64,000 bases of DNA from Xanthomonas citri pv. mangiferaeindicae. GTDB lineage: Bacteria > Pseudomonadota > Gammaproteobacteria > Xanthomonadales > Xanthomonadaceae. Both the position numbers and the translations under genes were made by a program. Positions within the stretch are counted from its first letter, which is position 1. Each line of letters begins with the position of its first letter. The notes beneath the pieces are model-generated. The model was not told where the DNA came from. It was given only the letters and a program-made list of their open reading frames with translations, and did not search any database. The stretch lies in the NCBI GenBank assembly GCA_002240395.1, contig CP016836.1:558001-622000 (forward strand), given 5' to 3'. Shown here piece by piece: positions 1 through 9,700 of the stretch.

Positions 1-19
1 CAACCTGCTGTTCGACTGA
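1..19 (+). CDS. possible 3' end of a truncated upstream gene
   Basis: The first bases can be read as the codons for Asn-Leu-Leu-Phe-Asp followed by a TGA stop at 17-19. A weak hairpin follows (AGCCGG at 26-31 paired with CCGGCT at 38-43). This is compatible with the tail of a plus-strand gene that starts outside the window, but five codons cannot prove it and no product can be named. Confidence 0.25.
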
Positions 20-77
20 GGACTCAGCCGGCGACGTCCGGCTACCGGGCGCGTAGTGCCGCCCCAGTCCGCGACGC

Positions 78-428
78 TCAGCCCAGCACCACCTGCCCCT
101 CGTGCACCTGCACCGGAACGGCGCGCAGCGCCTCACCCTTGCACGGCCCGGCGACGCAGACGCCGTCGTCAGTGCGGAAACTCGCACCGTGCGCGGCGCA
201 GACCAGGTGCCCGTCCTTGGAGGCGAGGAACTGACCAGGCGCCCAGTCGAGCCGACGGCCGGCATGCGGACAGATGTTGAGCCAGGCGCGGACCTGACCG
301 CCGTCGCGGTGCAGCACCAGCGACTCGGCTTCGCCGTCGACGACGCCTTCCGCCTCGGCGAAGCCGCCATCAGCGATGGCATCGACTGCGAGCAGACGGG
401 CGCCGTCACATGGTTTTAACGAAGGCAT
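78..428 (-). CDS. Rieske [2Fe-2S] ferredoxin-like protein
   Basis: A 116-residue soluble protein with one Rieske domain. The cluster ligands are visible as C53-P-H55 and C77-A-A-H80, the two-Cys/two-His pattern that binds a [2Fe-2S] cluster. There is no membrane anchor or signal peptide, so it resembles the stand-alone Rieske ferredoxins used as electron carriers for oxygenases rather than the cytochrome bc1 subunit. The ATG at 428 was chosen because GGAG lies five bases upstream and the Rieske fold starts soon after it; the longer in-frame reading adds low-complexity sequence. It is divergent from the plus-strand genes beginning at 507. Its redox partner is not in the window. Confidence 0.85.
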   Translation of the reverse strand: MPSLKPCDGARLLAVDAIADGGFAEAEGVVDGEAESLVLHRDGGQVRAWLNICPHAGRRLDWAPGQFLASKDGHLVCAAHGASFRTDDGVCVAGPCKGEALRAVPVQVHEGQVVLG

Positions 429-506
429 TACAACTCCGGGAGGCGACCGACCGATACTGGACCCCTCGGCCAACCCGGCCATTGTGTCACGAGCATTGCA
501 GCCGCC

Positions 507-803
507 ATGTCCAACGCCTTCTTCCGCGATCTCCACGCCCGATTCGATGCCTCCGGTGTCCGTGCGGTATTCGCGCCGCGCAAGCCGCGGCACCCGGTGT
601 TGCGGGTGTTGCTGGGCCTGGTCGGCGTCGCCCTGCTCGCGGTGTTGCTGGTGGCCGGCCTGTTCGTCGGCGCGGCGATGCTGCTGTTCGGACTTGCCCG
701 CCGCTTGCTGGTGCGTGGCGACGCGTCGCCGGCCCGCGATGACCGCATCGTCGAGGCCGAGTACCGCGTCGTGCGCAATCGCGACCAGCCGCTGCTACGC
801 TGA
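507..803 (+). CDS. small single-segment membrane protein of unknown function
   Basis: A 98-residue protein with a basic N-terminal third, one long hydrophobic stretch at about residues 30-63 (possibly a hairpin of two segments), and a short charged C-terminus. I do not recognise a family. It lies 34 bp upstream of the FAH-family gene on the same strand and may be cotranscribed with it. The composition is ordinary for the region and the antisense reading is less plausible, but evidence that it is translated is only moderate. Confidence 0.6.
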   Translation: MSNAFFRDLHARFDASGVRAVFAPRKPRHPVLRVLLGLVGVALLAVLLVAGLFVGAAMLLFGLARRLLVRGDASPARDDRIVEAEYRVVRNRDQPLLR

Positions 804-837
804 GCGTGCAGCGGCGCCTGAATCCAGACCTGAGTCG

Positions 838-1563
838 ATGACCGATCCGTCGTACGACGTGGTGCCCGCTGCGGCGCCAACCCGACTGGCTGTGCGCGGT
901 GGCGGCCAGTTTCCGGTCCGGCGCGTGTACTGCGTGGGCCGCAATTTCGCCGACCATGCGCGCGAGATGGGTGCCCAGGCGCCCGCCTCGAAGGCCGAGC
1001 GCGGCGTGCCGGTGTTCTTCGCCAAGCCTGCCGATGCGGTGGTGACCGCCGGCGAAGTGCCCTACCCCAGCGCCACCCGCGAACTGCATCACGAGGTCGA
1101 ACTGGTCGTGGCGATCGGCCGCGACGCGCCGCCCGGCGAATTGCCGGTCGACCGCGCCGCCGAGCTCGTCTACGGCTACGCAGTCGGCCTGGACCTCACC
1201 CGTCGCGACCTGCAGGCCGCCGCCAAGGCCAAGGGCCTGCCCTGGGACGTGGCCAAGGGGTTCGACGCCTCGGCGCCGGTCGGCGAACTGGTGCCGGCAG
1301 CAGTCGTTGGCACGCTGGCACCGCGGACGTTGTCGCTCGAGGTCAACGGTGTGCTGCGGCAATCGTCGACGCTCGCGCAGCTGATCTGGGATGTGCCCGA
1401 GATCCTGCATGAGTTGTCCAAGCTGTTCGCGCTACGCGCTGGCGACTTGGTGTTCATGGGCACGCCGGCCGGTGTCGCCGCCCTGCATCCGGGCGATGTC
1501 TGCGTCGCCCGGCTCGACGATGTGCTCGAGCTCCACTGCAAGGTCACTTCGCCGCCGTTATAG
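838..1563 (+). CDS. fumarylacetoacetate hydrolase (FAH) family protein
   Basis: A 241-residue enzyme of the FAH superfamily, whose members hydrolyse or decarboxylate beta-diketo acids such as fumarylpyruvate or acylpyruvates in the cytosol. The N-terminal YCVGRNFADHA segment, the metal ligands in HHEVE (E86, E88) and GLD (D119), the conserved KGFD and the late GTPAGV motif are all present. The length fits the short bacterial acylpyruvase/fumarylpyruvase branch. The start at 838 avoids an N-terminal extension that only mirrors the overlapping upstream gene. The next gene, mscL, follows after 36 bp. The exact substrate cannot be read from the sequence. Confidence 0.88.
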   Translation: MTDPSYDVVPAAAPTRLAVRGGGQFPVRRVYCVGRNFADHAREMGAQAPASKAERGVPVFFAKPADAVVTAGEVPYPSATRELHHEVELVVAIGRDAPPGELPVDRAAELVYGYAVGLDLTRRDLQAAAKAKGLPWDVAKGFDASAPVGELVPAAVVGTLAPRTLSLEVNGVLRQSSTLAQLIWDVPEILHELSKLFALRAGDLVFMGTPAGVAALHPGDVCVARLDDVLELHCKVTSPPL

Positions 1564-1599
1564 TCCTGCGCGCATTCCACTTACAGCGCAGGAGACACC

Positions 1600-2037
1600 A
1601 TGGGCATACTCGCCGAGTTCAGGGAATTCGCCGTCCGCGGCAATGTCATCGATCTCGCGGTCGGCGTGGTCATCGGAGCGGCGTTCGGCAAGATCGTCAC
1701 CGCACTCGTCGAGAACCTCATCATGCCGTTCATCGGCCTGCTGACCGGTGGCATCGATTTCTCCAGATGGGCGATCACGCTGCGCGCGGCCCAGGTCGAT
1801 GCGGCCGGAGAGGAGATCCCGGCGCTGGTGCTGGGCATTGGCAACGTCGTCAACACGATCGTGCAGTTCGTCATCGTCGCGTTCGCGATCTTCATCGCAG
1901 TGCGCTTCATCAACCGTCTCAAGCGCAAGCAGGCCGAAGCGCCGGTCGAGCAGAAGCCGGCCGAGCCGAGCGAAGAAGTCAAGCTGCTGCGCGAGATCCG
2001 CGATTCGCTTCGCAAGCCCGACGCCCCGATCGCCTGA
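1600..2037 (+). CDS. mscL: large-conductance mechanosensitive channel MscL
   Basis: A 145-residue inner-membrane channel that opens under membrane tension to release solutes during hypo-osmotic shock. The N-terminal amphipathic helix (MGILAEFREFAVRGN) is followed by TM1 with the family motif DLAVGVVIGAAFGKIV at about residues 18-33. A periplasmic loop and TM2 (about 80-105) come next, then the charged C-terminal bundle helix ending LLREIRDSL. AGGAG seven bases before the ATG supports the start. The length is typical for the homopentameric family. Confidence 0.97.
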   Translation: MGILAEFREFAVRGNVIDLAVGVVIGAAFGKIVTALVENLIMPFIGLLTGGIDFSRWAITLRAAQVDAAGEEIPALVLGIGNVVNTIVQFVIVAFAIFIAVRFINRLKRKQAEAPVEQKPAEPSEEVKLLREIRDSLRKPDAPIA

Positions 2038-2074
2038 CCCGCCTCCCACGCCGGACCTCTGGCACATCGCCTCA

Positions 2075-2110
2075 GAACGGGCCGCGCGCGACAATGCGCA
2101 CGGCCCGTTC
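2075..2110 (+). promoter_or_regulatory. hairpin with -10 hexamer as its loop, upstream of the M28 peptidase
   Basis: GAACGGGCCG (2075-2084) pairs with CGGCCCGTTC (2101-2110). Inside it, GCGC (2086-2089) pairs with GCGC (2096-2099), leaving exactly GACAAT (2090-2095) as the loop. GACAAT is a good -10 hexamer, and transcription starting just downstream would give a roughly 30-nt leader containing the GGAG site used by the peptidase gene. The same structure could instead terminate mscL transcription, although no U-run follows it. Confidence 0.5.
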
Positions 2111-2132
2111 CTATTCCAGCCGGAGATCGCGC

Positions 2133-3575
2133 ATGCGTCCTGCCCCGCTTCTGAATGTCCTCGCCCTCGCTCTGCTGTCGGGCGCCTTGCTGGTTCCGGG
2201 CACCGGGACTGCGCGCGAACGCGCTTCCGCACCGGTGGCGCAGACCTCACTGGACGCGGCAGCGCAGCTGCGCGAGCGCGCCTTGCAGGATGGCACCGCC
2301 TACCGGCTGATCGAATCGCTGACCACGCAGATCGGCCCGCGCCTGCCGGGCAGCGAGGCCGATGCGCGCGCGGTCGAATGGGCCAAGGCGCGTTTCGCCG
2401 AGCTCGGCTACGACCGGGTGTGGACCGAACCGGTGACCTTCCCGAAGTGGGAACGGCGCAGCGAGCACGCGGCGGTCGTCGGCGCCCATGCCCAGCCGCT
2501 GGTGCTCACCGCACTGGGCGGCAGTCCGGGCGGCGAGGTGTCGGCGCAGATCGTGCGCTTCGACAGCCTCGCCGCACTCGAGGCCGCCGACCCGGCGACG
2601 CTGCGCGGACGCATCGTGTTTGTCGACATCCCGATGGCACGCTCGCGCGACGGCAGCGGCTACGGTGCCGCCGGCGCGATCCGCAGCCGCGGGCCGTCGA
2701 TCGCCGCGCGCAAGGGCGCGGCCGCCTACCTGATGCGCTCGATCGGCACCAGCCCGCACCGCGTCGCCAACACCGGCATCACCCGCTTCGATGCCGACGT
2801 CACGCCGATCCCGGCAGCCGCATTGTCGCTGCCCGACGCCGACCAGCTGACCCGCCTGCTGCGGCTGGGGCCGGTCGAAGTCGCGCTTGCGCTCGACTGC
2901 GGCTGGAATGGCACGTACACCTCGCAGAATGTGATCGCCGAGCTGACTGGCCGCGAGCGGCCGGAGGAGATCGTACTGATTGCCGGCCATCTCGATTCCT
3001 GGGACCTGGGCACCGGCGCGGTCGACGACGCCTCGGGCGTGGGCATCACGATGGCCGCCGGGCACTTGATCGCGCAGCAGCCGCAGCGTCCGCGGCGCAG
3101 CGTGCGCGTGGTCGCGTTCGCGAACGAGGAACAGGGCCTGCTCGGCGCGCGCGCTTATGCCGACGCGCACGGCGGCGCCGATGTGATCGCGCGGCACGTG
3201 ATCGGCGCGGAAAGCGACTTCGGCGCTGGTCGCATCTACGGCTTCAACACCAGCGCCCCAGCGGGGCAGCGTGCGACCAGCGATGCGATCGCCGAGGTGC
3301 TGCGCCCGCTCGGGATCGACTATCTGCAGGACAAGGGCAGCCCGGGCCCGGACATCTCGCCGCTGGCGGCCAAGGGCGGCGCCTGGGGCTGGCTGGGCCA
3401 GGACGGCACCGACTACTTCGATCTGCACCACAACGCCGACGACACGTTCGACAAGGTCGACCCCGACGCGGTCGCGCAGAACACGGCCGCCTATGCGGTC
3501 TTCGCGTGGCTGGCGGCAGAGTCCGACGAAAGCTTCGGCAGCGCGCCCAAGACCGACGCCACGCCGGCGCACTGA
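2133..3575 (+). CDS. secreted M28 family zinc metallopeptidase with PA domain
   Basis: A 480-residue exported aminopeptidase/carboxypeptidase-like enzyme. An N-terminal signal peptide (hydrophobic core LLNVLALALLSGALLV) is followed by a protease-associated domain inserted at about residues 115-265 and then the M28 catalytic core. The dinuclear zinc ligands and catalytic acids are visible: H286 in AGHLDSWD, D298 in VDDASG, E332/E333 in NEEQG, a later Asp in AESDFG, and the distal His in LHHNADDT. The ATG at 2133 has GGAG nine bases upstream; an in-frame ATG at 2094 lies inside the -10 region and is unlikely. Such enzymes usually release amino acids from peptides in the periplasm or medium. Confidence 0.92.
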   Translation: MRPAPLLNVLALALLSGALLVPGTGTARERASAPVAQTSLDAAAQLRERALQDGTAYRLIESLTTQIGPRLPGSEADARAVEWAKARFAELGYDRVWTEPVTFPKWERRSEHAAVVGAHAQPLVLTALGGSPGGEVSAQIVRFDSLAALEAADPATLRGRIVFVDIPMARSRDGSGYGAAGAIRSRGPSIAARKGAAAYLMRSIGTSPHRVANTGITRFDADVTPIPAAALSLPDADQLTRLLRLGPVEVALALDCGWNGTYTSQNVIAELTGRERPEEIVLIAGHLDSWDLGTGAVDDASGVGITMAAGHLIAQQPQRPRRSVRVVAFANEEQGLLGARAYADAHGGADVIARHVIGAESDFGAGRIYGFNTSAPAGQRATSDAIAEVLRPLGIDYLQDKGSPGPDISPLAAKGGAWGWLGQDGTDYFDLHHNADDTFDKVDPDAVAQNTAAYAVFAWLAAESDESFGSAPKTDATPAH

Positions 3576-3610
3576 GGCAGTGCGCCCTCAGGCGCGCACA
3601 CGCGTGGCGG

Positions 3611-4507
3611 TCAGCGGTGCTGCTGCCGCCACTGCGCCAGCAGCACCGCAGTGGCCGAGGCGACATTGAGGCTCTCGACCGCGCCGCTGCCGGGGATGCC
3701 CAGCTTGCTGTCGCAGGCCTCGGCGAGTGCGGCGTCCATGCCCTCGCCCTCGGCGCCGAGCACGTAGACCAGCCGCGACGGCAGCGCGGCCTCGAACAGA
3801 TCCTCGCCGCCGCGCACGACCGTGGCGGCCAGCTTGAAGCCCGCGCTGCGCAACTGCGCCAGCGCGTTCTCGTCGCGGCCCAGGCGGACGAAGCGCACGG
3901 CCTCCGCGCCGCCCTCGGCAACACGCGCGGCCGCCCCCGACAGCGCGAGCGAGGCGTCCTTGGGCAGCAATACCGCACCGACCCCGAAGTGCGCGGCCGA
4001 GCGGAGGATCGCGCCGAGGTTGTGCGGGTTACCGACGCCATCGAGCCACAGTGCGCAGGCAGGTCCTTCGGGCAGGGCCTGCAGCCAATCGCCGAGCGGC
4101 AGCGGCGCCTCGCGCAGCACGTCGGCAACGATGCCTTCGTGATGCGCGCTCGCGGCAAGCTTGCGCAGGTCGTCCTCGCCGACGACGCGGTAGCCCACGC
4201 GGTTGGCCGCGCACCACTTGAGCATCGGCTGCAACTGCGGAATGCGCGCCTCGAGCAGATACAGCTTGCGGATCGCCTCGGGCCGCCGCGCGAACACCGC
4301 CTCGATCGCATTGCGCCCATACAGGCGCAGTTCGCGACGGTCCTCACCTGATGCTTCCGCAGACGCTGCGGCAGGGACCGGCCGTGACGATGCTGCGGCC
4401 GGCGATGTCGTGCGCGCGCGCGCCCCCCATGGGCTGTCACGACCCGGCGTGGGCGCCGACGTGCGGGGCGTGTCGCGGCCGCTGCCCGACCAGGGGGACT
4501 TCGTCAT
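3611..4507 (-). CDS. SpoU/TrmH family RNA 2'-O-methyltransferase
   Basis: A 298-residue methyltransferase of the knotted SPOUT class. After a disordered, proline/serine-rich N-terminus of about 60 residues there is a substrate-binding domain starting LRLYGRNAIEAVF. The SAM-binding knot carries motif 1 (LDGVGNPHNLGAILRSA), motif 2 (VLGAEGEGM) and motif 3 (NVASATAVLL). This arrangement matches TrmH/RlmB-type enzymes that methylate a ribose in tRNA or 23S rRNA; which RNA is modified cannot be told here. The ATG at 4507 sits one base after the stop of the symporter gene, with AAGG upstream, so the two genes are probably translated from one message. Confidence 0.9.
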   Translation of the reverse strand: MTKSPWSGSGRDTPRTSAPTPGRDSPWGARARTTSPAAASSRPVPAAASAEASGEDRRELRLYGRNAIEAVFARRPEAIRKLYLLEARIPQLQPMLKWCAANRVGYRVVGEDDLRKLAASAHHEGIVADVLREAPLPLGDWLQALPEGPACALWLDGVGNPHNLGAILRSAAHFGVGAVLLPKDASLALSGAAARVAEGGAEAVRFVRLGRDENALAQLRSAGFKLAATVVRGGEDLFEAALPSRLVYVLGAEGEGMDAALAEACDSKLGIPGSGAVESLNVASATAVLLAQWRQQHR

Positions 4508-4508
4508 G

Positions 4509-5999
4509 TCAGGGCACCTTGCGCCAGAAATCGGCATTGCGAATCCCAAGCTTGTCGGGATCGAAAACGGGATCAAGCCCCTGCTTTTTCTGCTGCTCGT
4601 AGTCGCGCAGGGCTTGCAATGCCGGCTTCTGCAGGATCAGGATCGCGACGATATTGAGCCAGGCCATCAGGCCCACACCGATGTCGCCAAGCATCCAGGC
4701 CATCTCGGCACTGCGGATCGCACCGAAGATCACCATGCCCAGCAGCGCCACGCGCAGCAGCAACGTTCGGCCCGGACGCGCGACGTGATTGTTGAGGTAG
4801 GTCAGATTGGTCTCGGCCATGTAGTAATAGGCCATGATCGTGGTGAACGCGAAGAAGAACAGCGCCACCGCGACAAAGATCGCGCCCCAGCCGGGCAGGA
4901 TCGACTCGATGCCCGCCTGCGCGAAGCCTGACCCGGCCTCCACGCCCGGCAGCGCTTCGTGCAGCATCGCGCCTTCCGGGCCGACGACGTTGTACATGCC
5001 GGTCGCCAAGATCAGGAACGCGGTCGAGGTGCAGACCAGCATCGTGTCGAAGTAGATCGCCCAGGCCTGCACATAGCCCTGCTTGGCCGGGTGCGAGACC
5101 TCGGCCGCCGCGGCGGCATGCGGCCCGGTGCCTTGACCGGCCTCGTTGGCGTAGATGCCGCGCTTGACGCCCCACTCCACCGCCAACCCGAGCATCGCGC
5201 CAAAGCCGGCGTGCACGCCGAACGCACTCTCGAAGATGATGCGGAACATCGTCGGCACGAAGTCGTAGTTGATGACCATCACCGTGACCGCGGTGAGGAT
5301 GTAGGCGATCGCCATGAACGGGACCACCAGTTCGGCGAACGCGGCGATGCGCTTGACGCCGCCGAAGATGATCACCGCCAGCATCAACGCCACGACGATG
5401 CCGATGCCCGCCTTGAGCGCGGTGCGTGCTTCCATGCCCATCCACTGGCCGGACAGATCGCCGCACACCGTGCTGCCGGCGCAGACATTGGCGATGCTGT
5501 CGGCGATCGCATTGGCCTGCACGCCCGGCATCAGCAGGCCTGCCGCCAACAGCGTCGCGAATGCGAACGCCAGCGCATACCACTTCAGTCCCATCGCTTT
5601 TTCGATGTAGTACGCAGGACCGCCGCGATAGCGACCTTCGGCGTCCTTCTCCTTGTAGATCTGCGCCAGGGTGCACTCGACGTACGACGTCGAGGCGCCG
5701 AGGAAGCCCATCACCCACATCCAGAACACCGCACCCGGGCCACCGAACGCGATCGCGGTGGCGACGCCGGCGATATTGCCGATGCCGATGCGCCCGGCCA
5801 TCGACATCGCCAGCGCCTGGAACGAGGACACACCGGCATCGGACTTCTGGCCGGTGAACGTGAGCCGTGTCATCTCGACAAAGCCGCGCACCTGCATGAA
5901 GCGGGTGCGAAGCGTGAACCACAGTCCGGCGCCCAGGCACAGCGCGATCAGCGCCTTGCTCCAGATCAGACCATTGAGGGCGGTAAGCAACTGATCCAT
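4509..5999 (-). CDS. sodium:alanine symporter, AGCS family
   Basis: A 496-residue inner-membrane transporter with about ten to eleven hydrophobic segments. The AGCS signature region is plain: SMAGRIGIGNIAGVATAIAFGG, together with GPGAVFWMW and the later YANEAGQGTGPHAAAAAEV stretch. The family imports alanine or glycine with Na+. The start at 5999 (MDQLLTALNGLIW) is the usual N-terminus for the family; longer in-frame starts add an arginine-rich tail with no support. It is the first gene of a two-gene unit with the downstream RNA methyltransferase, a pairing with no obvious functional logic. Confidence 0.95.
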   Translation of the reverse strand: MDQLLTALNGLIWSKALIALCLGAGLWFTLRTRFMQVRGFVEMTRLTFTGQKSDAGVSSFQALAMSMAGRIGIGNIAGVATAIAFGGPGAVFWMWVMGFLGASTSYVECTLAQIYKEKDAEGRYRGGPAYYIEKAMGLKWYALAFAFATLLAAGLLMPGVQANAIADSIANVCAGSTVCGDLSGQWMGMEARTALKAGIGIVVALMLAVIIFGGVKRIAAFAELVVPFMAIAYILTAVTVMVINYDFVPTMFRIIFESAFGVHAGFGAMLGLAVEWGVKRGIYANEAGQGTGPHAAAAAEVSHPAKQGYVQAWAIYFDTMLVCTSTAFLILATGMYNVVGPEGAMLHEALPGVEAGSGFAQAGIESILPGWGAIFVAVALFFFAFTTIMAYYYMAETNLTYLNNHVARPGRTLLLRVALLGMVIFGAIRSAEMAWMLGDIGVGLMAWLNIVAILILQKPALQALRDYEQQKKQGLDPVFDPDKLGIRNADFWRKVP

Positions 6000-6128
6000 C
6001 GATCTGGCTCCGGGCTGGACGGGGGCGGGTGACGCGGACGACGCACGAAGGATCGATTTTCCACGATCAGGGGTCCGAATGCGACGCACTGTCGCAGCGG
6101 CGGGCATTGCACCTTCCGGCGCCAGGGG

Positions 6129-6677
6129 TCAGCCCGACTCAGGCGGCTCGCCGCGCAGCAATCCGAAGAGGCGAAGATCGTGTGGGCCATCGGCCTTGCG
6201 TATCGCGCCGCGCAATCGGCCCTCCTCCACGAAGCCGTTGCAGACGAGCACCCGCGCAGACGCCGGGTTGAGATCGAGCACGTTGGCCTGCAACCGCGTC
6301 AGCCCGAGTACGTCCATCACCCAGGGCACATAGGCCGCGACCACCCGGCGCATGATCCCGCGGTTCCAGTGCACGCGCGCCAGCCAGTAGCCGAGCTCCG
6401 CCGAATGCGCACGCTCGCCTGTCCCCTGCCGGGCATCGATGCTGCCGCAGGCCTCGCCGTCGATCTCGATCGCCAGCACCGGCCCGGACAGATCGACCAC
6501 CTTGCCGGCCAGGAACGCCTCGCCGTCGGCGCGCGTGTAGGGGTTGGGAAAGCGATCGCTGAGCCCGCGCACGACCAGCGGATCGTCGGCATAGCGCAGC
6601 AATACCTCGAGATCGGCGTCGCGCCAGCGCCGCAGCACGAAGCCGTCCCCCTCGATCCGCACCTCGTCCCAACGCAT
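6129..6677 (-). CDS. GNAT family N-acetyltransferase
   Basis: A 182-residue RimJ/RimL-like acetyltransferase. It begins with the typical FVLRRWRDADLE strand-helix. The middle has the ELGYWLARVHWNRGIM segment, equivalent to the family's LGYWL..WGKGY motif that leads into acetyl-CoA binding. It ends with ANVLDLNPASARVLVCNGFVEEGRLR, the classic N-S-marker of this branch. It would transfer acetyl from acetyl-CoA to a protein N-terminus, a small amine or an antibiotic. GGAGG precedes the ATG at 6677. Confidence 0.9.
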   Translation of the reverse strand: MRWDEVRIEGDGFVLRRWRDADLEVLLRYADDPLVVRGLSDRFPNPYTRADGEAFLAGKVVDLSGPVLAIEIDGEACGSIDARQGTGERAHSAELGYWLARVHWNRGIMRRVVAAYVPWVMDVLGLTRLQANVLDLNPASARVLVCNGFVEEGRLRGAIRKADGPHDLRLFGLLRGEPPESG

Positions 6678-6688
6678 CGCCCGCCTCC

Positions 6689-6766
6689 ACCCAAGAACCG
6701 GGGTCAGAGTGCAATTTCGCGCGCGCGATTGCACCTAAAAATGCACTCTGACCCCGGTTCTTGGGT
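6689..6766. repeat. intergenic inverted repeat with GGGGTCAGAGTGCA core (REP-like), copy 1
   Basis: A perfect 25-bp inverted repeat: the left arm at 6689-6713 reads ACCCAAGAACCGGGG then TCAGAGTGCA, and the right arm at 6742-6766 is its exact reverse complement, with a 28-nt loop. The last base of the right arm is also the first base of the RND pump's stop codon. The same core recurs at 33611-33667 and, degenerate, at 35186-35270. The shape is that of REP/BIME elements mobilised by Y1 (RAYT) transposases; no such transposase is in the window. It may also act as a terminator for the pump operon. Confidence 0.85.
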
Positions 6767-9700
6767 CAGGCGTGGCCGCCGACGGCGGGCGTTTCGGCTT
6801 CCAGGCGCTCGAGCTCCTGGGCCAGGGCTTCGGGGGAGCGCGTGAATGGCGCGAGCAGCGCGTAGAACGCCGGCACCACGAACAGCGACAGCAGGGTCGA
6901 GAACGCGACACCGAAGATGATCACGATGCCGATCGTCGCCCGGCTCGCCGAACCGGGGCCACCGGCCACGACCAGTGGGATCGCGCCGACGATGGTCGCG
7001 GTCGAGGTCATCAGGATCGGACGCAGACGCACCGCCGAGGCTTCGGCGATCGCCTCGCGCACGTTTCGACCCTCGTCGCGCAACTGGTTGGCGAACTCGA
7101 CGATCAGGATGCCGTTCTTGGCGGCCAGGCCGATCAGCATGACGATGCCGATCTGGCTGAACAGGTTGAGCGTGCCGCCCGTCGCCCACAGGCCGAGCAA
7201 TGCGCCGAGCACCGCCAGCGGCACGGTCAGCATGATCACCAGCGGATGGATGAAGCTCTCGAACTGCGCGGCCAGCACCAGGTAGACGATCATCAGCGCC
7301 ATCGCGAAGGTCAGCAGCACCGCGCCGCCCGCTTCCTGGAACTCGCGGCTCTCGCCCTTCCAGTCGATCTGCGCGTAGTCGGGCAGTTCCTCGGCGGCGA
7401 CCTGGCGCGTCCATTCGAGCGCTTCGCCCATCGAGTAGCCCGGCGCGAGACCGGCGCTGATGGTGATCGCGCGCAGCCGGTTGAAGCGGTTGAAGCTGCC
7501 GGGCTCGGCGATCTCGCTCAGCGTGACCAGATTGGCCAACGGCACCAGCGCGTCGTCGCGCCCGCGCACATAGGTATCGGCGAGGTCGGTGGGATTCATG
7601 CGCCGCTCGCGACCGGCCTGCAGCAGCACGTCGTACTCCTCGCCGTTGTCGACGAAGGTGGTGACCTGGCGCGAGCCCATCATCGTCTCGAGCGTGCGCC
7701 CGATCTCCTGCACCGACACGCCCAGGTCGGCCGCGCGCTGGCGGTCGATGTCCACGCGCATCTGCGGCCGCGTTTCCTTGTAGTCCGAATCCGGGTCCTG
7801 GATGCCGGGGTTCTCGCGCATGCGCGCGAGCATGCGGTCGCGCCATTGCGCGATCTCCGCATAGTCCGGCCCACCGAGCACCAACTGGTAGCGCTGGCCA
7901 CGGCTGCCGACCAGACCGCCCGGCACGTTGGCGCGCACTTGCACGCCGGGCAGCTTGGCGAACTCGGCGCGCAATGTCTCGACCACCTCGACCGTGCTCT
8001 GCTTGCGGTGTTTCCAGTCCTGCAGGAACACGATCACCTGACCGGTGTGCATGTCCTCGCTGCCGCCCCAACCGCGTGGCACGCGCGAGTTGGCGCGGGC
8101 GATCGGCTGGTCGTCGCCGACCAGTGGCGCGAAGATCGCCTCGACGTGCTGCATCTGCCCGACGGTGTAATCGAAGCCCGCGCCCTCGGGGCCGTCGACG
8201 CCGACGAAGAACCGTCCGCGGTCCTCGGCCGGCGACAGTTCGCTGGGCACGCGCGCGAACAGCAGCACCGCGGCCGCCACGCACACCGCGATCGCCGCGG
8301 CGAGAAGCAGCAGCAAGCGCCCGGCAGGCAAGGCCACCAGCGTGTCCACGCGGCGACCGTAGCCGCTGCCCAGCCGCGACAGCTGCCGGTTCATCCACGC
8401 ATTGAAACCGCGCTGCTTGGTATGCGGCCGCACGAGCTTGGAGCACATCATCGGCGTCAGCGTCAGCGCGATGAACGCCGATAGCGCGACCGCACCGGCC
8501 AGTGCGACCGACAGCTCGCGGAACAGGCGTCCCGAGTTGCCCTCCATGAAGCCGACCGGCAGGAACACCGCGACCAGTACCGCGGTCGTGGAGATCACCG
8601 CGAAGGCGACCTGCGCGGTGCCGCGGCGCGCCGCGACCAGTGGCGGCTCACCGAGATCGGCGCGGCGCTGCACGTTCTCCAGCACGATGATCGCATCGTC
8701 CACGACCAGGCCGATGCACAGCACCAGCGCCAGCAGCGTGAGCAGGTTGATCGAGAACCCGAACACGTACAGCGCGATGAACGCGGCGATCAGGCACACC
8801 GGCACGGTCAGCGCCGGGATCAGCGCCGCGCGCAGGCTGCCCAGGAACAGCCAGATCACCAGAAACACCAGGGCCATCGCCTCGCCCAGGGTCCAGTAGA
8901 CGCGGGTGATCGCCGCATCGATGAACACGGTGTTGTCGGAGGCGACGAAGATCTCGGTGCCTTCGGGCAGCGTCTGCTGGATGCGCTCGGCCTCGGCGCG
9001 CGCGGCGCGCGCGACATCGAGCGCATTGGCCGTCGAGGTGCGCACGATGCCCAGCCCCACGTTGGGGACCGAGTTGCTGCGCATGTAGGAGCGCCGCTCG
9101 GCCGAGCCCAGCTCGATCTGCGCGACATCGCCCAGACGTACGACATAGCCGTCGCTGCCCCGGCGCACCGGGATCTGCGCGAACTGCGAAGGTTCGCGGA
9201 AGCCGCGTTCCACGCGCAGCGTGAAGTCGCGCGTCTGCGATTCGATCCGGCCGGCCGGCAGCTCGACGTTCTCGGTGCGCAGCGCATTCTCGATGTCGGC
9301 CGCGGTGATGTTGCGCGCGGCCATCTCGTCGCGGTCGAGCCAGATTCGCATCGCGTAGCGATGGCCGCCGCTGAGTTGCACGCGCGCCACGCCGTCGAGC
9401 GAAGACAGCCGGTCGAGGATGTAGCGGTCGGTGTAGTCGGTCAGCTCGAGCGTATTCATCGTGCTCGAACGCAAGTTCAGCCACACGATCGCGTCGGCGT
9501 CGGCTTCGACCTTGGAGATCTCCGGCGGGTCGGCCTCGATCGGCATGCGGTCCATCACCCGGCTGATCGCGTCGCGGACGTCGTTGGCGGCGGCCTCGAT
9601 GTCGCGGGTCAGGTTGAACTCGATGGTGACGTCGGAGCGGCCGTTGCGGCTGCGCGACTCGATCGTGCGGATGCCCTCGATGCCCGACAGCGCGTCCTCG

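Noticed and set aside
6066..6136. Sequence with AGGGGTC and CAGGGGTCAG pieces resembling the intergenic repeat core.
   Set aside because: Only short fragments match and no inverted arms can be paired, so it is not called as a repeat copy.
6772..8484. Long plus-strand frame opposite the RND permease gene.
   Set aside because: Typical antisense frame in GC-rich DNA; the permease on the other strand has full-length family motifs.
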